Position numbers and translations under genes: made by a program. From Epithemia pelagica (lineage: Eukaryota; Bacillariophyta; Bacillariophyceae; Surirellales; Surirellaceae): 64,000 nucleotides of DNA. Under the pieces are notes generated by a model that saw nothing but the letters and a program-made list of their open reading frames with translations, was not told where the DNA came from and did not search any database. Below, piece after piece: positions 9,784-19,840 of the stretch. Location of the stretch: positions 682,001 through 746,000 of the forward strand of contig OX337237.1 in assembly GCA_946965045.2 (NCBI GenBank), given 5' to 3'. Position 1 is the stretch's first letter. Every line of letters starts with the position of its first letter.

Positions 9784-11039
9784 AGAGAGCCACAACAAGC
9801 CTCGTGAGAGGTGGGATCTACACCACGACAAACCATTCGGCAAACAATCGAGCTCTCCTTCCGGTGGATGCATGTTTCTCGTGATACTATGTTCAGAGAC
9901 GAGCCGCACACAGCTACGAACGACACAGCGAGACCTTTTTGTGGGGGAGGCGATGCGCGCCAAACAAGGTGGAATATGGTGTGAGACACGGTGTTGTGTT
10001 GATCCGAGTCGCGCGCAACTCCAAACTCGACACTACCAACAATCATGATGTGAGACTAGAGTCCTGTTGTTTGTGGCTGGGCGTGTGCCATCGACCAGAC
10101 TCGAGATGGAGAGTTGAAACCAAGAACCAACTCCTCGTAAAGATCCGTATTCATGTTAAGCTACAACGTAGACTACCTTCCCGATATAGAGGGCTTAGAC
10201 GTTGCTTTGTCACACACACACACATTGCGACAGAGCAGAACGGAACTGAGTCGGCGGTGCTTGTATTCGTACATTATACTGTCCCTAACCCTTTGGGGGG
10301 TATAGTATCGGGCTTGCGGAGCATGATAGGATTGGAGAGGAACCAGCAGAAAACATCAACAAACGGCTATTGAATCGACAAGATACGGCACGAGCGGCTG
10401 TCGATTCACTCACCGATCACGATTTGGTGGTTGAAATGGTGCCCACCTGGACGACGGAAGTGAGCCCCACGCTTTGTCGATCATATCTATAGAGACTTTC
10501 ACAAATCATTACTCCGTTTCATGACAATCGAGAAATTCGCCCTAGAGCGGAGATTGTGGTGCAGGTGGTGTCTCTCCTTGGTTCCTTCCGATTCTGAAAC
10601 GGACATGCATCAATCACACGGAGAAATGTTGTCAAGGTTGTTTACCCAATGTTCGAACATGGTCGACCCAGATGGAGTCACATACTTTTCATGGTGGAGT
10701 GTTAGGACTTACTCCTACTCCATTGGCTTGAGAGATGGCTAGCTAGCTAGAGAGTAGAGCTAATAATACGACTATCAGATTCGAATTTTAGATTCGATCG
10801 CACATACTCCTAAATCACGAATCAATGCGCAGAAATATCGCAAAATCGCGCGTCGAGATAGAATAAGCGCGAGGCGATATGGAAGATAAATTTTTGTGAG
10901 CATTTGAACATGTGATGCGAGAACAGGAAAACCGCAAATCGCGCTTTTGCGCGTCGATAGAAATCCTGTCGAAGTTCGTTTTGTTTTCGTCCGGTTCAAA
11001 CCTCTGAGAAAACAATGCACACTCTCGGATTGTGCACTA
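9784..11039. other. Gene-poor spacer with one coding-like scrap
   Basis: No complete gene. At about 10337-10493 (+) a short frame reads Ala-Arg-Ala-Ala-Val-Asp-Ser-Leu ... Asp-His-Asp-Leu-Val-Val-Glu-Met-Val-Pro, faintly like the NAD-binding part of 3-hydroxyacyl-CoA dehydrogenases, then stops. It may be a relic. A CA repeat lies at about 10210-10224, and GCTAGCTAGCTAG-type repeats near 10738. Confidence 0.3.
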
Positions 11040-11145
11040 TAGTCCAAAACCCAAGCAACAGTTGTCTGCCAGAACCAACCACGATCTTCCTTCTTCACCA
11101 TCGCCCGTTCGTTTCCATTGTGTGGTTGGATAACACAGTTTTAGG
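11040..11145 (+). promoter_or_regulatory. Conserved pre-ATG block of kelch genes (K2 copy)
   Basis: It repeats the order seen before K1: CCAAAACCCAAGCAACAGTTG, GCCAGAACCAACCACGATCTTC, CCATTGTGTGGTTGGAT, AACACAGTTTTAGG, then ATG. Confidence 0.45.
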
Positions 11146-12249
11146 ATGGAGGATATGAAAGAGCAAGTACGTTGGTCTGGACTCGTACTGGGGAACAACA
11201 ATCAAGATGAACCGCAATGGAATATCAAATACGGACTGCGTCAGCAATGGAAGCACGCATCGGTTGTGATACAGGCTCCCCACAATGAAAAGGAAGAAAT
11301 TATTGTCGTCTTGGGGGGCAAAATAGAAGGGAGTTCTTATTCGAAGTCCACTAACACAGTTTCTCTTCTAAATAGTGATGGAAGCAAATACGAGCAATGT
11401 CCAAGAGGTCCCAGTATGAATGAAAGGCGAGTAGGACTAGCAGGGGTTTTCTGCAATGGCTGTGTCTACGCCATTGGAGGATTGAAGCGGGATTCCATGG
11501 AGCGGATTCAAGTCTCAGATTTACTATCAAGTGCTTATTGGAACAAGAGTCAGAAGGAAACGCCATGGGAAAAATTAAAGTGCCGTTTGTCTACGACGCA
11601 GCGAGGCTCGTGCTCAGCTACCGTTGTTCAAAACAGGTACATTGTAATTGGAAGAGGACATGTTAATGGAAGTGTCGATATTGTTGATACAGCTCAAGCA
11701 AGTCAACCTTTCATTTTCCAGGGACCAGCCCTGAATGTTCCTCGTAGCAAGTACGGGATGGCCGCCGTTGGTTCGCGTGTCTACGTCATTGGTGGAAGGA
11801 AGATTATTGGAAGACAAGAAAAGCTAACCTCGGTCGAATATTTGGACTTATTGCCTGTTTTGGGCAGTGATGGACGTGATTCCGATGAATCGGACCTTGC
11901 ACCTTCCTTGTCATGGAAAATGCACCAGGATCTGGTTCTTCCCATTCCTCAAGTGTGTTATTCTGTTGTTCGCGTTGGATCTTGCCTGGTTGTGCTCGGA
12001 GGTCGTAATGACACTAGAGTGCGATCCGTGGAGGTTCTTGACACGAAACGTAATAAAGTCTGGGGCCTTCCTGACTTGAGGGATGAAGGAGGCGAGCTTA
12101 GCGCAGCAGTTGCTGTTTTCAATGGAATTGTTGTTCTTGGAGGTGACATGGCTTCCTGGAAGACCTTTGCAATACTTCCATTGATGGATAAGAACTCTGC
12201 CGTGTACAAGTGTTTGTTGGATAGTCCTTCATTGAACGAAATTGATTGA
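11146..12249 (+). CDS. Kelch-repeat protein K2
   Basis: 367 residues with the same plan as K1: conserved N terminus with Arg-Trp-Ser-Gly-Leu-Val-Leu-Gly, about six kelch blades, and a Leu-Met-Asp-Lys-Asn-Ser-Ala-Val-Tyr-Lys tail. It has no intron or damage. Its central 494 bases (11356-11849) match K3 at 12997-13490 with only two differences, while the flanks of that tract are much less alike. This points to gene conversion or unequal exchange with the neighbouring K3. Confidence 0.85.
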   Translation: MEDMKEQVRWSGLVLGNNNQDEPQWNIKYGLRQQWKHASVVIQAPHNEKEEIIVVLGGKIEGSSYSKSTNTVSLLNSDGSKYEQCPRGPSMNERRVGLAGVFCNGCVYAIGGLKRDSMERIQVSDLLSSAYWNKSQKETPWEKLKCRLSTTQRGSCSATVVQNRYIVIGRGHVNGSVDIVDTAQASQPFIFQGPALNVPRSKYGMAAVGSRVYVIGGRKIIGRQEKLTSVEYLDLLPVLGSDGRDSDESDLAPSLSWKMHQDLVLPIPQVCYSVVRVGSCLVVLGGRNDTRVRSVEVLDTKRNKVWGLPDLRDEGGELSAAVAVFNGIVVLGGDMASWKTFAILPLMDKNSAVYKCLLDSPSLNEID

Positions 12250-12783
12250 ATGTTGGCCGTAGATGATTCTTGTGACCCATAATAGTACTGAAAGGAAACT
12301 CACCTTCGTTTTGCCGCGGCGAGAAGGAGAAATACCCAATTATGCCAGCAGTCTAGAGACATTTTCCATCCGAGTTACGATTGAAAACATCATCGTTTTG
12401 TTTGTATTGTAAGTTTCTCTTTCCGTCTATCTCTTCTATTGTTTGGTTCTGTGGTTTGTTCCTTCCCTAATAGGTCATTCTTGGTGGAGTGATGGCCCTG
12501 AACTGGTTCGGTGGTGCTTGTTTTCATACTTATCCCTTACTCAATCCCACGAACGTTTGGGAGATCGAAGTCATGTGGAACTCAAAATCTCTACACCAAA
12601 ATCTTAGAAGCTACGGTTTTTTATCGTGGCCATGTGGAACTGAAAGTCTATATACTTCAAAACCGGAGCAACCGTTGTTACTCCAAAACCCAACAACAGT
12701 TGTGCCAGAAACCACCACGATCTTCTATAAGCCATTTCAACAGTGTTTCTTCCATTGTGCCGGTTGGATGGCACAATCTTAGG
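12250..12783. other. K2-K3 spacer: kelch 3' block followed by K3 leader
   Basis: It holds the 3' block (about 12283-12400, including AGTCTAGAGACATTTTCCATC), a stretch resembling the flanks of other units (TCTATCTCTTCTA, GGTTTGTTCCTTCCC), and the pre-ATG block of K3 from about 12690. The K3 frame is open upstream to 12511, but homology starts at 12784. Confidence 0.45.
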
Positions 12784-13890
12784 ATGGAGGATATGAAAGA
12801 GCAAGCACGTTTGTCTGGACTTGTATTGGGGAACAACAATCAAGATGAAGTACAATGGAATATCAAAGAATACGAATTGGGTCCGCGATTGGACTACGAA
12901 TCGGTTGTGGTACATGCTCCCTATGATAAAAAGGAAGATGTTATTGTCGTATTGGGGGGCCTGATACCAATGCGACTTTATTCCGAGGTTACGAAAACAG
13001 TTTCTCTTCTAAATAGTGATGGAAGCAAATACGAGCAATGTCCAAGAGGTCCCAGTATGAATGAAAGGCGAGTAGGACTAGCAGGGGTTTTCTGCAATGG
13101 CTGTGTCTACGCCATTGGAGGATTGAAGCGGGATTCCATGGAGCGGATTCAAGTCTCAGATTTACTATCAAGTGCTTATTGGAACAAGAGTCAGAAGGAA
13201 ACGCCATGGGAAAAATTAAAGTGCCGTTTGTCTACGACGCAGCGAGGCTCGTGCTCAGCTACCGTTGTTCAAAACAGGTACATTGTAATTGGAAGAGGAC
13301 ATGTTAATGGAAGTGTCGATATTGTTGATACAGTTCGAGCAAGTCAACCTTTCATTTTCCAGGGACCAGCCCTGAATGTTCCTCGTAGCAAGTACGGGAT
13401 GGCCGCCGTTGGTTCGCGTGTCTACGTCATTGGTGGAAGGAAGATTATTGGAAGACAAGAAAAGCTAACCTCGGTCGAATATTTGGACTTGTAGACTGAT
13501 TCAGGCAAAGATGGACGTGATTCTGAAGAATCGGACCCTGCGCCTTCTTTGTCATGGAAAATGCACAAGGATCTGGTTCTTCCCATCCCACGTGTGGGGC
13601 ATTCTGTTGTCCGCGTTGGATCTTGCCTCGTTGTGCTCGGAGGTCGTAATGACACTAGAGTGCGTTCCGTGGAGGTTCTTGACACGAAACGCAATAAAGT
13701 CTGGAGCCTTCCTGAATTGAGGGAAGCACGAGGCCCTGAGCTTAAAGCAGTTGCTGTTTTCAATGGAATTGTTGTTCATGGAGAAGACATGGCTACCTGG
13801 AAGACCTTTGAAATGCTTCCATTGATGGATAAGAACTCTGCCGTGTTCAAGTGTTTGTTGGATGGTCCTTCATTGAAAGAATTTGATTGA
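12784..13890 (+). pseudogene. Kelch-repeat gene K3 with one nonsense codon
   Basis: The coding frame is continuous from 12784 to 13890 except for a TAG at 13492-13494, where paralogues have TTG or TCG (Leu-Asp-Leu-Leu/Ser-Thr-Asp). The stop would leave 236 of 368 residues, removing the last two or three propeller blades. It lies two bases after the end of the tract shared with K2. The sequence downstream of the stop still reads as a normal kelch C terminus with no further damage, so loss is recent or the stop is polymorphic. Confidence 0.8.
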
Positions 13891-14213
13891 ATGTTGGCAG
13901 TAGATGATACTTGTGACCCATTCTAGTACTGAAAGGAATGGAGTTGTACTCCTCTCTCGTTTTGCCGCTGTGAGAAGGAGAAATACCCAAGGACGCCAGC
14001 AGTCTAGAGACATTTTCCATCCGAGTTACGATTGAAAGCATCATCGTGTTGTTCGTATTGTTAGTTTTGCTTTCCGTCTATCTCTTCTACAGTTTAGTCC
14101 TGTGGTTTGTTCCTTCCCCATTGGGTCATTCTTGATGGAGTTATGGCCGTCAGGGCGTTACAAAGCCCTATTCGGTCGTATTCAAGGGTTTTGGCAAGAC
14201 ATGTTCTTGCGCT
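13891..14213. other. K3 3' flank
   Basis: It carries the kelch 3' block (GAATGGAGTTGTACTCC at about 13936, then the GTCTAGAGACATTTTCC segment) and the conserved GTTCCTTCCC-ATTGGGTCATTC segment found after other kelch genes. It ends at the 3' end of the SDR gene. Confidence 0.45.
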
Positions 14214-15710
14214 CTAGGACGACGAGGCTTTTGGTGACTTCCAATCCGCCTTGGTCAATTCGTGACAGGCTTGCCACAGAGCTGCCACTGCTTGGTCGGA
14301 ACGGTCCGGATTGGGCAATCGCGGGGTCGTACGACGAGCTCCTCCCACAAAGGGTCCCAACATTTCCAAGGGTGGAAACGCGGGTCGATTGGTGGACATG
14401 GTATCCCATGGTCCAATGTGCAATGGATAGGGCTGCAAATAGATTGAATCGCTGATGTCACGGGAGCGACACGTGGCGGCCGCCACTGTTGTTTCGCATC
14501 CTTGTGCATTGGTCAAATAAATAGCGGATTGAATCCATTGAATCAGTTTGGGAAAACTTCTCCAAATATCCGAATTGCTGTTTTTTGTAATACCACAACC
14601 AAACAAACAAGAAGAAGAACAACAAACATAATAAGAATAAGCACGACAGCCCTAAGGGACAAACAGAAAAACCGAAAACATCCACATCCACACACACACA
14701 CACGAGTGGTTCCACGGTTCGCAGTCCTTTCGGCACACTTACACGCCTCCGGGATTGACGGCCACCGACCGGACGCGATTCGTCTTGGGATTTTGGTCGG
14801 TATCAAAATACCGTCGATTCAATTCCACAGTAAACAAGAGGGCGGCCAATTTGGACAGGGCATAGGTATTGGTAGGACGCGTGGCAAACCAAGCGACTCG
14901 GTGCCAAAAGTCCACCTGATGCAGTTCGTGGGTATGGTCACCACAATAATGATGCATGACGGACGATAAATTGACAATGCGAGCCACTTCATTGTCGTCA
15001 TTACTCTTGTTGTTGGTGTTGTTGTTGTTGAGGGGTTGTTGCAAGAGTGGGAGTAGTTCAGCGGTCAAGAGATAATGTCCGACAAAATTGGCTTGAAACA
15101 AGAGATCCAAGGATTTGTTCTTGGAGTTTCCAGCTCTGCCGTGTTGGGGAGATTCTCCCGAGGTATTGCGTCCAGCATTGTTGACCAAGACATGAATTTT
15201 GCGATAGTCTTGCTTGACATGCTGGACAAATTCGTGAATGGACTCGAAACTGCACAAATCCAAGGGATGAACAAAAATGGCCTTGCCTTGTTGACGTCGT
15301 TGTTGACTACTGGAATCCTTTTGTTGTTGTTGTTGTTGTTGCTGTTGAATGTGTCGATTGATTTCCTGTACAGCCCGTTTGGCCTTGTCACGAGATCGAC
15401 AGGCCAAAATGACTGTCATGCCATAGACGACCGCCAATCGTTTTGCCGTTTCAAAGCCAATGCCTGTATTGGATCCTGTCACAATGGCCACAATTGGATG
15501 TGTCGTCGTGGATGATGAAAATTGTTGCTGGTCTGGAGATGGCAAGGGCATCCAATCACTGCCAGCAGCCGTCACTGGATGATGACGAGCAGGAAGGAAT
15601 GGTTGCGACAATAAGGAGACCCACGCCCGTTGGAAAAAGGTATAGGTTACGGCAACTATGGCAAAGGGAGCAAAGGTCCATGTTGGATAATAGGGTGCGG
15701 AACTCAGCAT
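14214..15710 (-). CDS. Short-chain dehydrogenase/reductase (retinol dehydrogenase-like), two exons
   Basis: Model: exon 1 is 15710-14743, the intron 14742-14578 (165 nt) and exon 2 14577-14214, giving 443 residues. Exon 1 has an N-terminal hydrophobic segment, then the cofactor motif Thr-Gly-Ser-Asn-Thr-Gly-Ile-Gly, Asn-Asn-Ala-Gly, Asn-Leu-Ser-Ser, and the catalytic Tyr-Ala-Leu-Ser-Lys. The exon junction restores Asn-Pro-Gly-Gly-Val-Asn-Ser-Asp-Ile-Trp, the usual SDR sequence after the active site. Without splicing the frame stops right after Gly-Gly-Val. Splice sites are GGCGT/GTAAGTG and AAACAG/CAATTC. It should be an NAD(P)-dependent oxidoreductase of lipophilic alcohols or ketones at a membrane; the substrate is unknown. 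A Gln repeat and an Asn-rich loop are expansions. Confidence 0.85.
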
Positions 15711-15999
15711 TTTTTGATTGTGTGCGGATCTAATGTGGTTCTTTTACGTTTACGGATCTTATCTATTGAGATCCCTCCCATTGCATCATCACAGTGATCA
15801 ATGATGTTCCGATGTTGATGCACGTATTCAACCGCGACCCAGAGGCGTCTGGGGAGTGATGAGTCACAGATGGCAATGGATCTGGAGCTTCGATGGGTTC
15901 TTCACGACTCATTCCTTGGGCGCGATCTTTTGTTCAGCCGTTTTTGGGTCTTTTCAAAAAGCATGCCGAATCTGCACAAACCCAATTAAAAGAGAGACC
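15711..15999. other. Leader of DUF4246 copy B / SDR promoter
   Basis: It contains the segment GGCAATGGATCTGGAGCTTCGATGGGTTC-like at about 15870, found in related form before DUF4246 copies C (25360), D (29582) and F (33100). This is useful as a marker of the duplicated unit. No gene is seen. Confidence 0.4.
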
Positions 16000-18021
16000 A
16001 TGAAAGCACCCACCGAATCCGACCCATCCTCATCTTCTTCTACTTCTTCGTTTGCCACGGTGGATACACCGTGGGGATATCCCTCTGCCTTGACGTTTTT
16101 GCTAGAAACCAAGAATTACAATCCAGGCCTTTTGCCACGATGTGTCCCCGAATTGCAAATTTTGGAACTGCAAGGAATCATCAAAGAAAAGGACGAATGG
16201 CGGACCAAGATTCACAATCCTACCATTGCTACAACAATTAGATGACGTCTATTGCAGCGGTTCGCCACCATTAACCACACCAACGAGCCCTCTCAGCACG
16301 TTGACGCTTTCCTCCTTTCCTCGCACTCATGACTATCATGTCCAAATGGTCGACTTTGCCATTGCTGAATGTCAGTATTGGGCATCGCACTATCAAGAAG
16401 GACCCGTACGGCCTGCAGCCGTCGATGGCGTTAAGGTAAGAGACGATCTCAATACAGACTTGCTCGCCGACTTGTTGCGTGAGATTGCCGTGTTGCGAAA
16501 CCAACCGGCCATTGGATCGACCGAAATTGACCGCCATCCTGGATCTCTGCAAATTGTCGATTTGGTACATCCTTCCATGTATGCCTATGAGAAAGGACAA
16601 ACCATGGTATTGGAGGGAGCTGCTGGAGGAGCTCAGGTGACGCAAATGCCCGAATGGTCGTCCTATTTGAGCAAACAACAACAAGACGTCATGGTAGAAG
16701 AACCAGGAGAAAATCAAGTAGGATCATCCTACAGACCACTTCCTTTCGGCCTGCAGTCGGAGTGTGGTTTGCAATGGTTGCCGGCCGAATTTCGAGTGTC
16801 GGCCGACGGTCAAGACTGTGAGATTTCCAGCTATATCAATTCCTTGCATCCCATTCAACATGCTGCATTGTATCCACTGATTGGCAAACTCTTTTGTCAC
16901 TGCGTACCCTTGTTGGAACAAGTCTTGGCCGAATTGGGAGACTGGCACCCATTCCAAAATTCTCGACATGTACGGTATACGCCGCCCTCGGCTCGAGACC
17001 GTCACCGTCGTATCGATCCGGGTTTCGATTGGTGGAATGGACGACCCCTGAAACGAGACGACTACGAACAACAACAACAACAACAATAACAGAGTCGTGA
17101 AAAAGACGAAACAGAGGAGCCAGCGACAAGACGACCCTATGACGAGTATTACTTGCATTGGTATGAAGACGCGGCCAATTTTCGTCCTCCCACAATTCCA
17201 AAATTTCAATCACATCCTGCTCCACAGTTTACGCAAGAACGAGCCTCAGTATCACTCCGCAACCGACCTCTTCAAGTGATTGTCAAGATTGCATCCATGG
17301 AACTTGACCCCGAACAAGACCAAAAAACACTGGACAAGGATACTTCTTCCTTATCGTCCTATGATGGTGGCGTATGGCACGTCGAAGGTAGTTTGGGAGA
17401 ACGAATTGTGGCAACGGCTTGTTGTTATTTGGAATGTACCAATGTTCAGGGAGGTGCATTGGCCTTTCGGACCAGTGTTCAAGAACCAGAAGATTACCGA
17501 CAATTTGATCATACCGGTGTCCAACTCATGTATAACTTGGTCACGGAAGGCACATTGTTGCAACCATCCGGATCGCCCTGTGTCACCAAGCAAGGTCGTA
17601 TTTTGGCCTGGCCCAATACCAAACAACATTGTGTCCAACCGGTCCAGTTGGTGGACTCCACGAAACCGGGAAAACGTACTATTTGTTGCTTCTTTTTGGT
17701 CGATCCGACAGTCCGCATTCGATCGACTGCGACAGTTCCTCCACAACAAGAGGCTTGGGTCGTCCAAGCACAAGAGCAAGAAGCAGTCTTGGACTCATCC
17801 TCCTCCCTCGGACCAGCTTTGACAAGTACGGACCCAGAATCAGACTCTACAAGTGCTAAAGTGACCAGTAGTGGCCACAAGGATCGCAGAACCAGTCTCC
17901 TAACATACAAACAGGCCTGTGAACGGCGCCAACGACTCATGACAGAACGGTCTGCATGTAAGAACCACAAGAAGAAGGCGATCCTGGTATTGTTCGCACT
18001 TTTTCCTTATGTGAACACTAA
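16000..18021 (+). pseudogene. DUF4246 copy B, frameshifted
   Basis: It is collinear with copy A over its length. It starts at ATG 16000 and keeps the conserved blocks, including Trp-His-Val-Glu-Gly and Thr-Lys-Gln-His-Cys-Val. Three breaks are visible. A 23-base deletion near 16230 (relative to copy A) shifts frame after Pro-Thr-Ile-Ala. A stop in a CAA repeat at about 17087-17089 and a frame change follow, before the Tyr-Glu-Asp-Ala-Ala-Asn-Phe block. A further shift near 17960 detaches the C terminus, which in the right frame would end in Leu-Cys-Glu-His as in copy A. Long parts remain open, so it is a young pseudogene. Confidence 0.85.
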
Positions 18022-18679
18022 AGGTGATAGAATCCGGAGAGAGAGTACTGAAAAAAGCGCGATATTACATCAACGTCTATGAGGAACTAAAAAGTGTGCT
18101 GAAACAAAGGAACTTTGCAGGCGGTTTGGTGGTGTAGATACTCTGGGTCTGACAGGCAAACCAGGAGCCTCAACGGCTTTCCCACGGAAGCCTATACTCG
18201 GGCTAGGGCTTAGTATCCAACAAAGCCGATGAAACACTGGAAGGCCACGACAGGACAAGGACTACAGCCGTGGTAATGTCTTTGAAGTCATGGAAAGATG
18301 AAATGCTCGAGGAGGAATCAAAGGATGTATAGCTTCGAACCGGAGAACATGTGAGAAGTGATTTTGCTTACGCGCCAAAATTTTGGATGGACTTTTCCCG
18401 TGAACTCGATTGTGGACACAACCCCGGACCATGGAAGACAATGAAAGAAAATGTGAGACGTGATAGCCCTTTGGGTTTTGAATATGCTGAAACTTGACTC
18501 TTTTCTGGATTGTGAACACGACAAACTTTCCATAATGTGTGGTGTGGGCCACCAAAGTTTTGGACTTTCCCGTGAACGGCAACTCTTTTGTGGATTTTGC
18601 ACACAAAGTCTCGGATCATGGAACTCAGAAACCCATCCGTTCCATCCAGACATTATTTTCCCCATTAAACAGCTTTACG
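18022..18679. other. Spacer between DUF4246 copy B and kelch K4
   Basis: The segment AACAAAGCCGATGAAACACTGGAAGGCCACGAC (about 18220) recurs in altered form at 21360, 27030, 31450 (inverted) and 34260, always between a DUF4246 copy or relic and a kelch gene. Two imperfect copies of CAAAATTTTGGA-TTTCCCGTGAAC lie at about 18374 and 18549, with another at 21285. No gene is seen. Confidence 0.4.
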
Positions 18680-19840
18680 ATGCAGGATATGAAAGAGCAG
18701 ATACGCTTGTCCGGACTCGTTTTGGGGAACAATCAAGAAGAACCACAATGGATTACAAAGCCATTTGGACTGTGTAAACGTTGGTTGCATGCATTGGTTG
18801 TGATACATGCTCCTTATAATGAAAAAGAAGAAATTATCGTCGTTTTGGGAGGCTTTGATCCCTCTTCCGATGCCACTCGTACTAGATCGGTATTTCTTTT
18901 CAATGGTGATGGAAGCAGACGCAAGCAACAACCAAGAGGTCCCCGGATGAATGAACGGCGAGTCGGACATGCTGGTGTTGTCTGTAACGGTCGTGTCTAC
19001 GCCATTGGAGGAGGAAATAACAGCAATCCCCTGGATACAATTGAGTGCATTGATGTCATTGATTTACTACATCCAAGTGCTCATTTGAACAAGACTGAGA
19101 AGAAAACACCATGGAAAACATTGAAGTGCCGTTTGTCTACGACGCAGCGAGGCTCGTGCTCAGCTGCCGTTGTCCAAAACAGGTACATTGTAATTGCCGG
19201 AGCAGCTCGAGGAGGGAATGTGGATATTGTTGACGTATCTCAAGCAAGTCAACCTTTCATTTTCCAGGGACCATCCATGACTGTTCCTCGTTGCAAGTTC
19301 GGGATGGCGGCCATTGGTTCACGTGTCTTCGTCATTGGTGGATACAATAAGATGACTGGAGGAGAGGAGCAGTCACCTTCAGTTGAATACTTGGACTTGT
19401 CGACTGATTCAGGCAACTATGGAAGTGGTTTTCAAGAATCGACCCTTGCATCTTCTTTGTCATGGAAAATGCACAAGGATCTAGTTCTTTCTGTCCCTCG
19501 AGTGGGACATTCTGTTGTCCGTGTTGGATCATGCCTGGTTGTGGTCGGAGGTCGATTTCCGATTAAAAATGAAGCGGGTGATAGACTTGTGATCGAAGAG
19601 ATTGATGCGAATCTTCCCGTCGAAGTTCTTGACACGAAACGCAATAAAGTCTGGAGCCTTCCTGATCTGAGGCATGAACGAGGCGAGCTTGGCGCAGCAG
19701 TTGCCATGTCCAATGAAATTGTTGTTGTTGGAGGTGACATGAGATTTTGCAAGACCTCTGAAAGGATTCCGTTGATGGACAAGAACTCGGCTGTGTACAA
19801 GCGTTTGCTGGATCGTCCGGTAGTGCGAGAATTCGAATGA
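18680..19840 (+). CDS. Kelch-repeat protein K4
   Basis: 386 residues from the ATG at 18680, where homology with the other copies begins (Met-Gln-Asp-Met-Lys-Glu-Gln). The open frame extends further 5' but without homology. The six-blade plan is intact. An insertion between blades five and six (Ile-Glu-Glu-Ile-Asp-Ala-Asn region) makes it the longest copy. It lies downstream of DUF4246 copy B on the same strand. Confidence 0.85.
   Translation: MQDMKEQIRLSGLVLGNNQEEPQWITKPFGLCKRWLHALVVIHAPYNEKEEIIVVLGGFDPSSDATRTRSVFLFNGDGSRRKQQPRGPRMNERRVGHAGVVCNGRVYAIGGGNNSNPLDTIECIDVIDLLHPSAHLNKTEKKTPWKTLKCRLSTTQRGSCSAAVVQNRYIVIAGAARGGNVDIVDVSQASQPFIFQGPSMTVPRCKFGMAAIGSRVFVIGGYNKMTGGEEQSPSVEYLDLSTDSGNYGSGFQESTLASSLSWKMHKDLVLSVPRVGHSVVRVGSCLVVVGGRFPIKNEAGDRLVIEEIDANLPVEVLDTKRNKVWSLPDLRHERGELGAAVAMSNEIVVVGGDMRFCKTSERIPLMDKNSAVYKRLLDRPVVREFE

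Noticed and set aside
12511-12783. Extra 91 N-terminal codons for K3
   Set aside because: They overlap the conserved pre-ATG block and have no counterpart in other kelch proteins.
15856-15999. N-terminal extension of DUF4246 copy B upstream of 16000
   Set aside because: The frame is open but has no similarity to copy A; homology and a Ser-rich start begin at 16000.
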